A stretch of 64,000 bases of DNA from Flavobacterium johnsoniae UW101 (GCF_000016645.1 NC_009441.1:186001-250000), one strand, 5' to 3'. Counted from the stretch's first letter, positions 1-9,211 are shown. Translations and numbers: made by a program. Notes: generated by a model not told the origin, from the sequence alone.

Positions 1-900
1 AAAATAAAGACTTATAATGCCTCAGGATTTCGGGAGAAGTTCCTTGGAGAGGATAATCCTATTCATTTGCTTTTTAAATCAAATTCTGATCATTTTTTCT
101 GTTTGGAGATTGAAGAAATAATGCAGATGCAACATCCGGTACCGCCTTGTAAACATTCCTGCCATACTTTAATTTTTATTTCTTCGGGCCAGCATGTCAT
201 GAAATTGGGGTATCAGGAATATACCACTATAGATAACGAAATAATTGTGGTTCCCGCTGGTCAGATTTTTTCTCTTGAAAATGTTAATAACATACATAAA
301 GGCTATATCTGCCAGTTTCACCCTGATATTTTAATTAGAAAATACGGAAGCCGTGAAATGATTAATGAATTTGATTTCATGAAAATTTCAGGCAATCCAA
401 AAATTACTCTGGCTCCAAAAGATGTTCCGCACATAACGGCTATTTTAAGCCGGCTTGAAAAAGAATATTCTGAAACTTCGACAGCAAACCTAAATATTGT
501 GCAGTCGTATTTAATTACGCTGTTTTATGAAATGAATAAAAACTCGGTTAAGAGTTCAAAAAATATTTCTGCGGCAGAAGTTATTACCAATAAGTTCAAA
601 GAGTTGATTCACCAAAATATTAAAACACATCATTTGGTTCATTATTATGCATCATTATTGAATGTTACGCCTAACCATTTGAATAAATCTGTTAGAACGG
701 TTACAGGAAAATCGGCCACAAAATGGATTGATGAAACCATATTATTAGAAGCCAAATATTTACTCTTTCAAACCACACTTTCTGTAAGTGAAATCGCAGT
801 ACAAGTAGGTCATGAAGACCAATCGTACTTTAGCCGTTTTTTTAAGAAACATGAAGGAATTACACCAATTCAGTACAGAAAAATGATTGATAAGTCCTAA
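1..900 (+). CDS. AraC-family transcriptional regulator, 5' end cut by window edge
   Basis: The reading frame is open from base 1, so the true start probably lies just outside the window; the TTG at 67 is only an internal codon. The N-terminal part looks like an AraC cupin sensor domain (PCKHSCHTLIFISSGQHVMK, then PAGQIFSLENV). The C-terminal ~100 residues form the two-helix-turn-helix AraC DNA-binding domain: a first helix-turn-helix around YYASLLNVTPNHLNKSVR and a second in SVSEIAVQVGHEDQSYFSRF, followed by the family hallmark EGITPIQYRK. By family it is a cytosolic, ligand-responsive activator or repressor. The inducer and target are not visible; the genes downstream are unrelated in appearance. 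The stop codon is followed by a gap of about 70 bases. Confidence 0.85.
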   Translation, partial: KIKTYNASGFREKFLGEDNPIHLLFKSNSDHFFCLEIEEIMQMQHPVPPCKHSCHTLIFISSGQHVMKLGYQEYTTIDNEIIVVPAGQIFSLENVNNIHKGYICQFHPDILIRKYGSREMINEFDFMKISGNPKITLAPKDVPHITAILSRLEKEYSETSTANLNIVQSYLITLFYEMNKNSVKSSKNISAAEVITNKFKELIHQNIKTHHLVHYYASLLNVTPNHLNKSVRTVTGKSATKWIDETILLEAKYLLFQTTLSVSEIAVQVGHEDQSYFSRFFKKHEGITPIQYRKMIDKS

Positions 901-971
901 TTATTGATTATTGAATCCTATTAAACAGCCATACATTTTTCAGAAATTTGCCTCTTCAAAAAATGCAAATT

Positions 972-1172
972 ATGATTTATGTTTTTAAAACTTCCGTTAA
1001 CAGCCAATCAAAATTTGAGTCGGCTTCTACACTGCTTCACGAATTATTACCTGATACTTTATGGAATTTTGATCTTGAGGACTGCGATAATATTTTAAGA
1101 ATCGACAGCGAGCTTGATATTCCAAAACTAATTCTAAACAATGGCATTTTTGACTGCATTGAATTAGAATAA
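972..1172 (+). CDS. Small conserved-looking protein, possible ferredoxin-like fold
   Basis: A protein of about 66 residues beginning MIYVFKTSV. Upstream in-frame alternatives are an ATG at 963 and a TTG at 948; I prefer 972 because the recognisable beta-strand begins there. The pattern of a strand, a helix (ESASTLLHELLP), strands around WNFDLEDCDNILRIDS, a helix (IPKLILNNG) and a last strand FDCIELE suggests a compact beta-alpha-beta-beta-alpha-beta fold, as in heavy-metal-associated domains. It has no CxxC motif, so metal binding is not supported. It lies 33 bases before the pentapeptide gene and may be co-transcribed with it. I do not recognise a specific function. Confidence 0.6.
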   Translation: MIYVFKTSVNSQSKFESASTLLHELLPDTLWNFDLEDCDNILRIDSELDIPKLILNNGIFDCIELE

Positions 1173-1205
1173 AACTTAACTACTTACAACATCTTCACAA
1201 ATAAA

Positions 1206-1778
1206 ATGGAAACTAAATTATACCAAAACCGAACTTTTGACACAGTAGATTACTCTGATCAAAGTTTATCGAATACAGAATTTGTAAACTGCGAGTTCAT
1301 CAACTGCAATTTCTCTAAAAGTGATTTGAGTCATAATGATTTTTTAGATTCTACTTTTAAAAACTGTAATCTTTCGCTGGCTGTGCTTAAGAATACCGGA
1401 TTAAAAAACATTAAGTTTATTGGCTGTAAACTAATGGGATTGGATTTTAGTGCAAGTAACAGTTTTTTGTTTTCGATGAGTTTTCAGGATTGTCTTTTAG
1501 ACTATTCTACTTTTATTTATAAAAAACTAAAGAAAACCAATTTTATTGACTGTTCGCTGAAAGATGTCGATTTCTCAAATACCGATTTGTCTTTGGCAGC
1601 TTTCAAAAATTGTGATTTATCTAATGCTACTTTCGCGGAATGCATCCTGGAGAAAACCGATTTCAGGTCTTCGAGAAATTATGCTTTCGATCCTTCTGAA
1701 AATAAAATTAAAGGGACAAAAGTTTCTCATACAGCGCTTGCCGGATTATTAGAAAAATTTGATTTGGATATTGAATAG
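1206..1778 (+). CDS. Pentapeptide-repeat protein (Qnr/MfpA-like architecture)
   Basis: 190 residues made almost entirely of A(D/N)LXX-type five-residue repeats, for example LSNTEFVNCEFINCNF, SKSDLSHNDFLDSTF and KKTNFIDCSLKDVDFSNTDL, with the typical Leu/Phe at the central position. Such repeats fold into a right-handed quadrilateral beta-helix. No signal peptide is seen, so it should be cytosolic. Length and architecture match the Qnr/MfpA class that mimics DNA and binds gyrase, but many pentapeptide proteins have other or unknown roles, so drug protection is only a possibility. The last ~25 residues (HTALAGLLEKFDLDIE) form a non-repeat tail like the dimerising end of Qnr proteins. A strong terminator follows. 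Confidence 0.85.
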   Translation: METKLYQNRTFDTVDYSDQSLSNTEFVNCEFINCNFSKSDLSHNDFLDSTFKNCNLSLAVLKNTGLKNIKFIGCKLMGLDFSASNSFLFSMSFQDCLLDYSTFIYKKLKKTNFIDCSLKDVDFSNTDLSLAAFKNCDLSNATFAECILEKTDFRSSRNYAFDPSENKIKGTKVSHTALAGLLEKFDLDIE

Positions 1779-1854
1779 ATTATAAAAGTATTCAGCCGCA
1801 GTTTTTAGTCTCAGGTTTCTTTTACTGTGAAGATTTCACAAAAAAGTACTTTAT

Positions 1855-1886
1855 AAAAAAAGGGATGCCGCGGCATCCCTTTTTAA
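1855..1886. terminator. Bidirectional hairpin terminator
   Basis: A perfect palindrome with arms AAAGGGATGCCG and CGGCATCCCTTT centred between 1870 and 1871, with A-run on the left and T-run on the right. It sits between the convergent pentapeptide gene and the SusC/SusD operon and can end both transcripts. Confidence 0.9.
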
Positions 1887-1910
1887 AAACTAAAAATATG
1901 AAAATGAAAT

Positions 1911-3479
1911 TTATTTAATCCAACGTGGATCACCAATTTTATTATCTTTCAAAGTTTGATTTCCTAATGTAAAATCTCCTCCTGCAGCATTTGCAAACTG
2001 CGGATCTAATGTTGTTGCCGCAGCATCTGGTCTGTTATTATTTGTAGTCGCTTTTAAATTTGGTGAATTAAAATTATTATTGTTTCCAAATCCTGGAGCA
2101 CTTGTTGCAGCATTGTTAGTATAAATTGCCTGACCAACAACAAGCAATGTGTTACGTACCGCTAAAATATTTGTCGCAAAACGTACATATAAAATTCTGC
2201 TTGAAGCTATTAATGTCGGAGTATATATCGTACATCCATCAATCACCACATTACTTACTAAACTTCCTCCTGAACCAGCAGCTGCATCTAAACGGATGAA
2301 ATCACGTGATCCACAATTATTAAATGTACTTCTTGTTAAAGTAACATTTTCAACATATGTAGTTCTGAAATCGATAAAATCAGCTGATCCGGCAGTATTT
2401 ACATTTTTAACAATACTATTATCTATAGTGAATGATTTCAATCTGGCTGCTGCATTTCCGTACATAAGCTGAGAAGGGTAATCATGAACATAAGAACTGC
2501 TTATCAAGATATCTCCTAAAGGTGACGCTTGTGCTGTTAAAATTGAAATGACACCGCCCGTTAAACCAGATCCACTTAAATCCAGATCAACCAGAGACAG
2601 ACTTACAGCTTCACTTGCATTAGCCGGATTATTAGCCAGAGTAAATTTCACTGTCAGTTTTGGTTTATTTTCTGGTCTTACACCTCTAAAAATAAGTGTT
2701 TTGTTTACAATGATCTCACCCGTTGTTGAATAAACACCCGGCATAAGTAATAATCTTGATCCTGATGGTGCCTGAGCAACTTTAGCAATTAAATCGTCTT
2801 GTGGATTTATTACAATACCTTTTGTAAGATCAACACCACTTGTAAATGTTAGTATTCCTCTGGTTTTAGTCCCATTCTTTAAAGTAGCAGTATAATTTGT
2901 TTCTGGAGTTAAACCGTTAACAATTGCTGCTCCGGCAGCTTTTTCTTCTGCTGTTATGGTGTGGGTTATATTACCTGGCTGAACTAAAATCTCTGTTACG
3001 TTACTGTTAGGTGTCCATCGTACAGTAAGATACCCAGCTTCGATTTCTTCCGGTTTAATTGGAAAGAAAATCTGTTCAGATAATGTTGTAGCTGTGGTTA
3101 CTGACCATTTTGAATCGTCTAAACCAGCTGCACTTACAGCTTTAACCCTAATAGAATAAGTTGTTTCTCCTTCTAAAGCTACTTGTATTGGCAGTTCTGC
3201 CGGAGTTACATTTACTGTTTTAAAAATAGTTTTAAATTCAGGATCGTCCGGGCTGAATTCTACTACATAATGATCTGCGTTTTCATCTGTTTTAACCGTC
3301 CAGTTTAATTCAACCGTAGTTTGGTTTCTCACTGTGGCTTTAAGCCCAATTGGAGAAAACTCTCTTGTATTTCCTACGCTGTCTAATAACTCTTCATTAT
3401 AACTTTCGCAGCTTGAAACTCCAACTGCAAGAAGTAATACGGCTATTAGTCCTCTAAATATATATTTTGCTTTCATCAT
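1911..3479 (-). CDS. Surface lipoprotein: fibronectin-III-like plus right-handed beta-helix (DUF4957/DUF5123 type)
   Basis: 522 residues with a lipoprotein signal (hydrophobic stretch ending VGVSSC, mature start CESYNEE). An acidic stretch soon after the lipid-bearing Cys is a known surface-export signal in Bacteroidota. Residues ~40-130 resemble one fibronectin type III domain (VELNWTVKTDENADHYVVEF), and ~145-215 a second, less clear one. From ~220 on the chain is a beta-helix: NPQDDLIAKVAQAPSGSRLL, LLMPGVYS, then repeated strands with SLVDLDLSGS and FIRLDAAAGSGG. This is the arrangement of DUF4957/DUF5123 proteins that accompany SusC/SusD in pectin-type loci. It is the last gene of the operon, 31 bases after susD. 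By inference it is an outer-surface glycan-binding protein or inactive lyase-like protein; no catalytic residues were identified. Confidence 0.8.
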   Translation of the reverse strand: MMKAKYIFRGLIAVLLLAVGVSSCESYNEELLDSVGNTREFSPIGLKATVRNQTTVELNWTVKTDENADHYVVEFSPDDPEFKTIFKTVNVTPAELPIQVALEGETTYSIRVKAVSAAGLDDSKWSVTTATTLSEQIFFPIKPEEIEAGYLTVRWTPNSNVTEILVQPGNITHTITAEEKAAGAAIVNGLTPETNYTATLKNGTKTRGILTFTSGVDLTKGIVINPQDDLIAKVAQAPSGSRLLLMPGVYSTTGEIIVNKTLIFRGVRPENKPKLTVKFTLANNPANASEAVSLSLVDLDLSGSGLTGGVISILTAQASPLGDILISSSYVHDYPSQLMYGNAAARLKSFTIDNSIVKNVNTAGSADFIDFRTTYVENVTLTRSTFNNCGSRDFIRLDAAAGSGGSLVSNVVIDGCTIYTPTLIASSRILYVRFATNILAVRNTLLVVGQAIYTNNAATSAPGFGNNNNFNSPNLKATTNNNRPDAAATTLDPQFANAAGGDFTLGNQTLKDNKIGDPRWIK

Positions 3480-3510
3480 AATAACTTATAATTTATTATC
3501 AATTAAGATT

Positions 3511-5325
3511 TTAATAACCGAAATCATTTTTTAACTGTCCATTACTTCCATCGATAAACACTTGCCATATTGGCCAGTACTGTCTGTTATCCGGATTAAC
3601 TCCTGGTTTGTATAGTGAGTTTATCTTAGCATCTGCTGCTGTACCTGTCCATGTCCAGACAATAGAAGAATATCCTGTTCCCGGATTTGTTGTTTCTCCT
3701 CTGTTTAATCCGTAGATATCTAAACTTACATTATCTGTTTTATACTTATAATATAGAGTTGCCGGTACATCAGCATAAGCACCTGAACGCGCTGCCAAAT
3801 CTGTCATTTTTTGTTTAGCTTCGTCTAATTTTACTTTAAGAAGATTCCAACGAATTAAATTTTGTTTACGCTCCATTTCTCCGGTAAACTCATATTTATT
3901 CTCTTCAACAATAGCATTAAACATCGCTTCTTTGCTGCTTAAACCGTCTACATATGCCTCCACTTTAACAGCTTGTGCCGCTGCTGGGAATGATCTTCTT
4001 CTAACTTCTTTTAAATAAGGCATTGCTGCTCCCGGACCTTCTAATTCGTTTGCTGTTTCAGCAGCTATAAGAAGCACCTCAGCATAACGCATATACATTT
4101 TATTAACCCCATCATCATTATCTGAAGTAACTCTTCTTGTCATCCACTCATAGCGGTATTTACCGAAATACCATGTATCTAAAGTCCCCAGCTCTTGTTT
4201 AGCAATTGGATATGGACTTGCTGCTACAGCAGTACCCCATTTGTAAGGCACACAGGTAACATCTCTACGCAAATCTGTCTGATCGTAATCGTAAAAAACA
4301 AATGGTAAAGGTCCCGCTACACCGCCTCGATTCGCTCCATTAGCCTGAAATTGATCAATTGCTGAAGTGTGTCTCACCGCAAACGTGAATAACATACGCC
4401 CACGTCCATCTGCAAAAGGAAGTTCCCAAAGAGACTCACCGCCGGCAGTAGTAATTTCCTGATTGTATTTTCTCCATAATCCTTCAAAAGTAGATTCTAA
4501 ATGAGCTGAACCGCTCTCAATTACTTCGCGAGATTCTTTTAATGCTAATGCATACATAGCTGGAACTGAAAGTTCAGGATCATTACTTCTTCTTACGCCG
4601 TCAGGGTATTGCTGGTAACCACTTGCTGCCAAAGCCAAACGTGCTCTAAATGCTTTTACAAAAGCTTTATTTACATGTTCTACAGTACTAGTATAAGAAG
4701 TTTCGTTAGGCCATGCAACTAGTGTTGATGCTTCACCTAAGTCAGCAATTAATTGTTTGTAAATAATATCTCTGTTCGATTTAGGCAAATATAAAGTTGC
4801 TGTAGTGATAGGTTCAAAACGAGCAGGAACATCACCCCATGCTTTAAGTAAATCAGCATAGTAAATAGCTCTTAGAGTTAATGCTTCTCCTAATAACTGT
4901 CCCATGTTTGTTCCCGGTGATGGTTTTCCATATTGACGTATACCTTGAATACAGATATTTGCACGCTCAATACCTAAATACATCATTGCATAAGCATTTG
5001 TAGTGGTATTCATTTCTGTATTACCCGGTCTGGCATCATAAACACACAAATCTGCTTTATCTCCTGCTGTCTGAGAAGTATTATACCATTCCACATCTGT
5101 ATTTAATCCATAATATGGTAAAAATCTTCCTCTGTAAGAGTTCGTTTCTGCAAATGGCACTTTTATTCCATCAACAGCTCCTTTTGCCAGTTCGGCATCA
5201 GAAAAAATCAAAGAAGGCTGTAATGTTGATGGTGCGTCTGTATCTAAATAGTCGTCTTCAAATTGCTGGCAAGAACTAAATAAACTTGAAATTATCAATC
5301 CTGCTATTATTAATTTATGTTTCAT
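3511..5325 (-). CDS. SusD/RagB-family surface glycan-binding lipoprotein
   Basis: 604 residues. The signal ends SLFSSC and the mature start is CQQFEDDY, with acidic residues just after the Cys as expected for surface-exported lipoproteins. The fold is the SusD type: N-terminal SusD-like segment with helical repeats (AYAMMYLGIERANICIQGIR; LRAIYYADLLKAWGDVPARF) and a C-terminal RagB/SusD domain (MRYAEVLLIAAETANELEG; FTGEMERKQNLIRWNLL). It caps the SusC channel and hands over oligosaccharides. It lies 17 bases downstream of susC, so the two are co-transcribed. The substrate cannot be read from the sequence; the DUF5123-type partner suggests plant cell-wall polysaccharide. Confidence 0.95.
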   Translation of the reverse strand: MKHKLIIAGLIISSLFSSCQQFEDDYLDTDAPSTLQPSLIFSDAELAKGAVDGIKVPFAETNSYRGRFLPYYGLNTDVEWYNTSQTAGDKADLCVYDARPGNTEMNTTTNAYAMMYLGIERANICIQGIRQYGKPSPGTNMGQLLGEALTLRAIYYADLLKAWGDVPARFEPITTATLYLPKSNRDIIYKQLIADLGEASTLVAWPNETSYTSTVEHVNKAFVKAFRARLALAASGYQQYPDGVRRSNDPELSVPAMYALALKESREVIESGSAHLESTFEGLWRKYNQEITTAGGESLWELPFADGRGRMLFTFAVRHTSAIDQFQANGANRGGVAGPLPFVFYDYDQTDLRRDVTCVPYKWGTAVAASPYPIAKQELGTLDTWYFGKYRYEWMTRRVTSDNDDGVNKMYMRYAEVLLIAAETANELEGPGAAMPYLKEVRRRSFPAAAQAVKVEAYVDGLSSKEAMFNAIVEENKYEFTGEMERKQNLIRWNLLKVKLDEAKQKMTDLAARSGAYADVPATLYYKYKTDNVSLDIYGLNRGETTNPGTGYSSIVWTWTGTAADAKINSLYKPGVNPDNRQYWPIWQVFIDGSNGQLKNDFGY

Positions 5326-5342
5326 TTTGTGATAATTTAAAA

Positions 5343-8300
5343 TTAGAAATTAAGATTCATCCCAAAAACCATTTGTCTGCTTCTTGGATAAGGACTTGAA
5401 TCAACCCCTGGAGTAAGTGGGTTTTTTCTTTTTGTTGAAACTTCCGGATCAGAACCAGAATACTTAGTCCAAACAAAAACATTGCTCGCCGTCATGTAAA
5501 ATCTTAATTTAGAAACTCCAAGCTTAGATGTAAACATTTCAGGTGCTGTGTACCCTAATGTTAACGTATTCAATCTTAAAAATGATGCGTCTTCCACTGC
5601 CCAATCAGTAAATATAGCAGTTCTCATGTATGGAGACCACATAGTTGTATTAGCATTAAGAGCTGCTAATGCATCAGGGTCTGTTACTAACTGGCCTGAA
5701 ACAGGATCTAAATTTGTCCATCTTTTTCCATCAGCCATTGTAGAATTTAAATTTTTATACTGCCCTGAAGCATTGGCTGTAGAAAATTCAATTTTATCAG
5801 CGTTATATACTTCATTACCAATACTCCAGTTAAAAGCCGCCATTAAATCAAATCCATAGGCGTTTCCGTTAATAACGAAACCTCCGGTACTTTTAGGGTT
5901 AATATTACCAATAACTGTTTTATCTGTCAGATCCACTTTACCATCGCCATTAACATCTTTCAATTTCATATCTCCAGGCTTAAGAGAACTTCCGTCTCCA
6001 ACTAAAGTTGTAGCTGTAGCAACTACACCGCTTTTTAAAACATATTTTCCTCCAACATAATCAAAGTCAGAAACTTCATATCTTCCGTCATTTTTATAAC
6101 CGTACATAGTTCCTAAAGAAGAACCTACTGATATTAAGTAATCGTCTCCAATTTGTGAAGAAGCCCAGTTTGTAGCTGCTCCAAAATTGCTCATAACCCC
6201 TAATGAGTTAATACGATTTTTGTTTACTCCCATATTGAAAGAGAAATTTAATCCGTATTTAGCTTTTTCAATTGCAACAACATTCAAAGTAGCTTCAAAA
6301 CCTGTGTTTTGAGTTTCTCCCATGTTACGGTATTGATAATCATATCCAGATCCTGGAACTGGGAAATTAATTAATAAGTCACTTGTAACATTTTTATAGA
6401 CATCAAAATTACCGCTTAAACGATTTTTAAAAAATCCAAAATCCAAACCAACGTTTTGTGTTACTGTAGTTTCCCATTTCAAATCTGGGTTAGGCATTGT
6501 TTTAGGAATAGCCCAAACACTAGTTACCCCATTAATCCATGCTGTTGGAATAGATTGAAAAATTTGAGTCTGCTGTCCTACAGGTATATTATTATTTCCT
6601 GCTTCACCATAACTTGCTCTTATTTTTAGAAGATCAATCCATGATTTACCTTTTAAGAAACTTTCTTCAGAGATTTTCCATCCTGCAGCAAATGCCGGGA
6701 AATATCCCCAACGGTTTTGTGGTAAAAATTTACTTGATCCATCCGCACGAAATGTAGCTGATAAGATGTAACGATTTTTATAATCATAATTGGCACGTCC
6801 AAAAAATGACAATAATCTGTCGTCTGGGTTATAATAGTTATCAACTGCCTGCGGAGTTCCTTGTGATGTCAGCGATTTTGCCTGGCTGAAATCGAAAAAA
6901 GAAGGATATCCATGAATAGTAGAAGTCACTGTATTCACTTCATAATTAATACTTTCTTCACCAATCAATGCTGTTAAATGGTGGTTTTCTCCCATTATTT
7001 TTTTGAAATCGTAATTCAAAGTATTAGCATTTCTAAAACGTCTCTCTTTACCATCAGTAATAACCATTGCCGGTTTACCTTGCAGAGTACTAGCAGGCGT
7101 ATTAGCTACATAGTAAGTACTGCGTCCATAAAAACGATAATCTAAACTGTTATAATTATCAAGACCTAAGTCTACTTTAAATTTCAAATTATCTACGATT
7201 TCCCATCCAAAACTTCCTAACATATTGAAGTTTTTACGGAACTGCTGACGGTTGTTATCGTAAATAGATCGTAAAGGATTTACCAATATATCTGTTCCGT
7301 CTCCAGAAACATCATCAGAAGTTAAACCTGATACCGGAATTGGCGCATAACCAACAATAGTACGCATACGTGAATCTGTAGCCGATTTTTCATTTTGTTC
7401 GTTTACTCCTCCACCATCAATCTCAGTATCAGAATAACGTACTGTAAAACCAACGTCAACTTTATTGCTTACTTTACTTTTTAAAGCCAAAGCAAGGTTG
7501 TTTCTTTTATAATTTGAACCCAGCATGATTGCCTTTTCATCATAATGAGCATAATTAAAGTTATAATTAAGCTTATCTGTTCCGCCTCTAATTCCTAAAT
7601 CACGGCTCTGCACCTCACCTCTGCGTCCAAAAATCTGTTTTTGCCAGTCATTTCCTTTTAAACCATTATACATATCATGATCCTGCCAATTTCCAAAATA
7701 CTTAGTATAAGAAGTTGGATCTGAAGGTACTTTTGTTCCTGTTTGTGAAAGCATAGCATACTCGTACTGCCATTTAGTATAATCCTCAGGTGACAAAACA
7801 TCTATTTCATTTGCCATGGTTTTCATACCATAAAACATATTGAAATTCACAGAAATTTTTCCGTCTTTTCCACTTTTTGTTGTAATCAAAATTACCCCAT
7901 TTGCACCACGAGATCCGTATATTGCAGTAGAAGCGGCATCTTTTAAAACAGTCATTGTTTCAATATCAGATGAAGAAATATCATTCATACTATTGATAGG
8001 AAATCCATCTACAATAATTAAAGGTGAAGCATCCTGAGTTAATGATCCTCCTCCACGAACTCTAATTCGTATATCGGCATCAGGCGAACCCTCTGCTGAT
8101 GTTACTTGTACACCGGCAATTCTACCTGTCAAAGCTTCAGCAACATTCGCTACGGGAACTTTTTTCAAATCATTACCTGAAATAGTAGACACAGCACCTG
8201 TTAAATCACCTTTTTTTGCTGTACCATAACCAATTACAACTACTTCATTTAAGTTATTAGAATCTTCGATTAAAACTATATCTACTTTGGTTTTACCTTC

Positions 8301-8585
8301 TGCAGATACGTCTTTAGTTTTAAATCCTATAAAAGAAAAACTTAGAATCGCTTTCGGATTACTGAGTTTAATCTTATAGCGTCCGTCAAAATCTGTAGAA
8401 GTTCCGTTCTTTGTTCCTTTTTCCAAGACATTAACTCCTGGTAAAGAAAGCCCTGCTGCGTCTTTAACAGTTCCTTCCAATGTCACAGTCTGAGCCATAG
8501 CTCGACTGCTCATCAGTAAGCACAATAAAAAAACAACTGCAAAGCAACGATTTGCTCCTTTGTTTAATAAATCTTTAAAATTCAT
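5343..8585 (-). CDS. SusC/RagA-family TonB-dependent outer-membrane transporter
   Basis: 1080 residues. A signal peptide ends SRAMAQ, followed by a carboxypeptidase-D regulatory-like domain (~32-105, VTLEGTVKDAAGLSLPGVNV), the TonB-box region VVVIGYGT near residue 116, a plug domain (TGRIAGVQVTSAEGSPDADI, and SPLIIVDGFPINSM) and a long 22-strand barrel ending in MVFGMNLNF with the terminal aromatic residue needed for barrel assembly. It imports oligosaccharides captured by SusD, driven by the TonB system. It is the first gene of a three-gene operon (susC-susD-lipoprotein). A 180-base leader separates it from a -7 box with an adjacent LacI-type operator, suggesting substrate-controlled expression. 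Confidence 0.96.
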   Translation of the reverse strand: MNFKDLLNKGANRCFAVVFLLCLLMSSRAMAQTVTLEGTVKDAAGLSLPGVNVLEKGTKNGTSTDFDGRYKIKLSNPKAILSFSFIGFKTKDVSAEGKTKVDIVLIEDSNNLNEVVVIGYGTAKKGDLTGAVSTISGNDLKKVPVANVAEALTGRIAGVQVTSAEGSPDADIRIRVRGGGSLTQDASPLIIVDGFPINSMNDISSSDIETMTVLKDAASTAIYGSRGANGVILITTKSGKDGKISVNFNMFYGMKTMANEIDVLSPEDYTKWQYEYAMLSQTGTKVPSDPTSYTKYFGNWQDHDMYNGLKGNDWQKQIFGRRGEVQSRDLGIRGGTDKLNYNFNYAHYDEKAIMLGSNYKRNNLALALKSKVSNKVDVGFTVRYSDTEIDGGGVNEQNEKSATDSRMRTIVGYAPIPVSGLTSDDVSGDGTDILVNPLRSIYDNNRQQFRKNFNMLGSFGWEIVDNLKFKVDLGLDNYNSLDYRFYGRSTYYVANTPASTLQGKPAMVITDGKERRFRNANTLNYDFKKIMGENHHLTALIGEESINYEVNTVTSTIHGYPSFFDFSQAKSLTSQGTPQAVDNYYNPDDRLLSFFGRANYDYKNRYILSATFRADGSSKFLPQNRWGYFPAFAAGWKISEESFLKGKSWIDLLKIRASYGEAGNNNIPVGQQTQIFQSIPTAWINGVTSVWAIPKTMPNPDLKWETTVTQNVGLDFGFFKNRLSGNFDVYKNVTSDLLINFPVPGSGYDYQYRNMGETQNTGFEATLNVVAIEKAKYGLNFSFNMGVNKNRINSLGVMSNFGAATNWASSQIGDDYLISVGSSLGTMYGYKNDGRYEVSDFDYVGGKYVLKSGVVATATTLVGDGSSLKPGDMKLKDVNGDGKVDLTDKTVIGNINPKSTGGFVINGNAYGFDLMAAFNWSIGNEVYNADKIEFSTANASGQYKNLNSTMADGKRWTNLDPVSGQLVTDPDALAALNANTTMWSPYMRTAIFTDWAVEDASFLRLNTLTLGYTAPEMFTSKLGVSKLRFYMTASNVFVWTKYSGSDPEVSTKRKNPLTPGVDSSPYPRSRQMVFGMNLNF

Positions 8586-8757
8586 GGTTGATTGTTTAAG
8601 TTACTAATTGTTTAAAGTGGTTTTTTGTGGTTTAGTTTTTTGTATATCAATTCTACTTTTTATAAGAAGTTTAAAAACAACTCTATTTGAACAAAATCGG
8701 TGATTCAGCCTGATAAAATCACTTATAGAGGCCTATATTTTAACTTTTTTTTAAAGT

Positions 8758-8771
8758 TGTAATCGATTACA
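8758..8771. promoter_or_regulatory. LacI-type operator upstream of susC
   Basis: A perfect 14-base palindrome TGTAATCGATTACA with a central CG, the form recognised by LacI/GalR-family regulators (catabolite-responsive-element type). It directly abuts the -7 box on the susC side, around the likely transcription start, where a bound repressor would block initiation. No LacI-family gene is present in this window. Confidence 0.65.
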
Positions 8772-8779
8772 CAAACATA
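8772..8779 (-). promoter_or_regulatory. Candidate susC promoter, -7 box
   Basis: On the minus strand this reads TATGTTTG, an exact TAnnTTTG box. No good -33 TTG is visible at the usual distance, consistent with a promoter needing an activator or being tightly regulated. It predicts a leader of about 180 bases for susC. Confidence 0.55.
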
Positions 8780-8942
8780 GATATTTTTTTTATATAAAAA
8801 ATTAAAATTCATAAAAAATTCATAAATAAAATTACAAATCAAAAATAAATATGCTTTTTTATACGACAAATGTAATTTTATTGATATATAAATATTAAAT
8901 ATATTATTATAAATAGATGTTTTGCTGCGATTTTTCAAAAAA

Positions 8943-8956
8943 AACAATCGATTACA
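8943..8956. promoter_or_regulatory. Second, partial LacI-type operator
   Basis: AACAATCGATTACA matches 11 of 14 positions of the perfect operator at 8758, with the right half intact. It lies 185 bases upstream of the main site relative to susC, an arrangement that would allow looping. This is inference from sequence only. Confidence 0.4.
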
Positions 8957-9154
8957 TGTTTAGATTTTAAGATTTTTTTAAGTGTGTTTTTGACATTTAA
9001 AAACCGTTACGAAAACGATATTATTTTAAATACACCTCATTTTTTAACAAGTTTTTATTCTAAAAACTCGATTTTGGATATAGAAGCATAGAATAATAAA
9101 CCTTCCTTTTTACATTCATTTAATCATTAAACAACTCTAAAAAAATTTTGGGCA

Positions 9155-9184
9155 TAAAAAAACCCTTAGAATCATCTAAGGGTT
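9155..9184 (-). terminator. Terminator of the MFS transporter gene
   Basis: A perfect 10-bp stem (AACCCTTAGA at 9161-9170 pairing with 9175-9184) and a four-base loop. On the minus strand it is followed by a run of T. It lies 27 bases after the MFS stop codon. Confidence 0.85.
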
Positions 9185-9211
9185 GATTAACAAACTAAAT
9201 TTAAATAAATC

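Larger units (their letters stand above)
8586..9211. other. Long AT-rich intergenic region upstream of susC
   Basis: 626 bases without a credible gene. It holds, from the susC side: a ~180-base leader, a perfect TGTAATCGATTACA palindrome (8758-8771), a minus-strand -7 box (8772-8779), a ~160-base very AT-rich stretch with poly-A/T runs, a second partial copy of the palindrome (8943-8956), and the terminator of the MFS gene (9155-9184). An AT-rich open frame at 8723-8947 has no protein-like composition and overlaps these sites. Confidence 0.8.

Noticed and set aside
2149..2733. Open frames opposite to the beta-helix lipoprotein gene
   Set aside because: Antisense shadows of a well-supported gene; no start signals or family pattern.
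8723..8947. Open frame of 74 codons on the minus strand upstream of susC
   Set aside because: Very AT-rich, composition of Ile, Asn, Lys, Phe and Tyr only, overlaps the operator and -7 box; no protein-like pattern.
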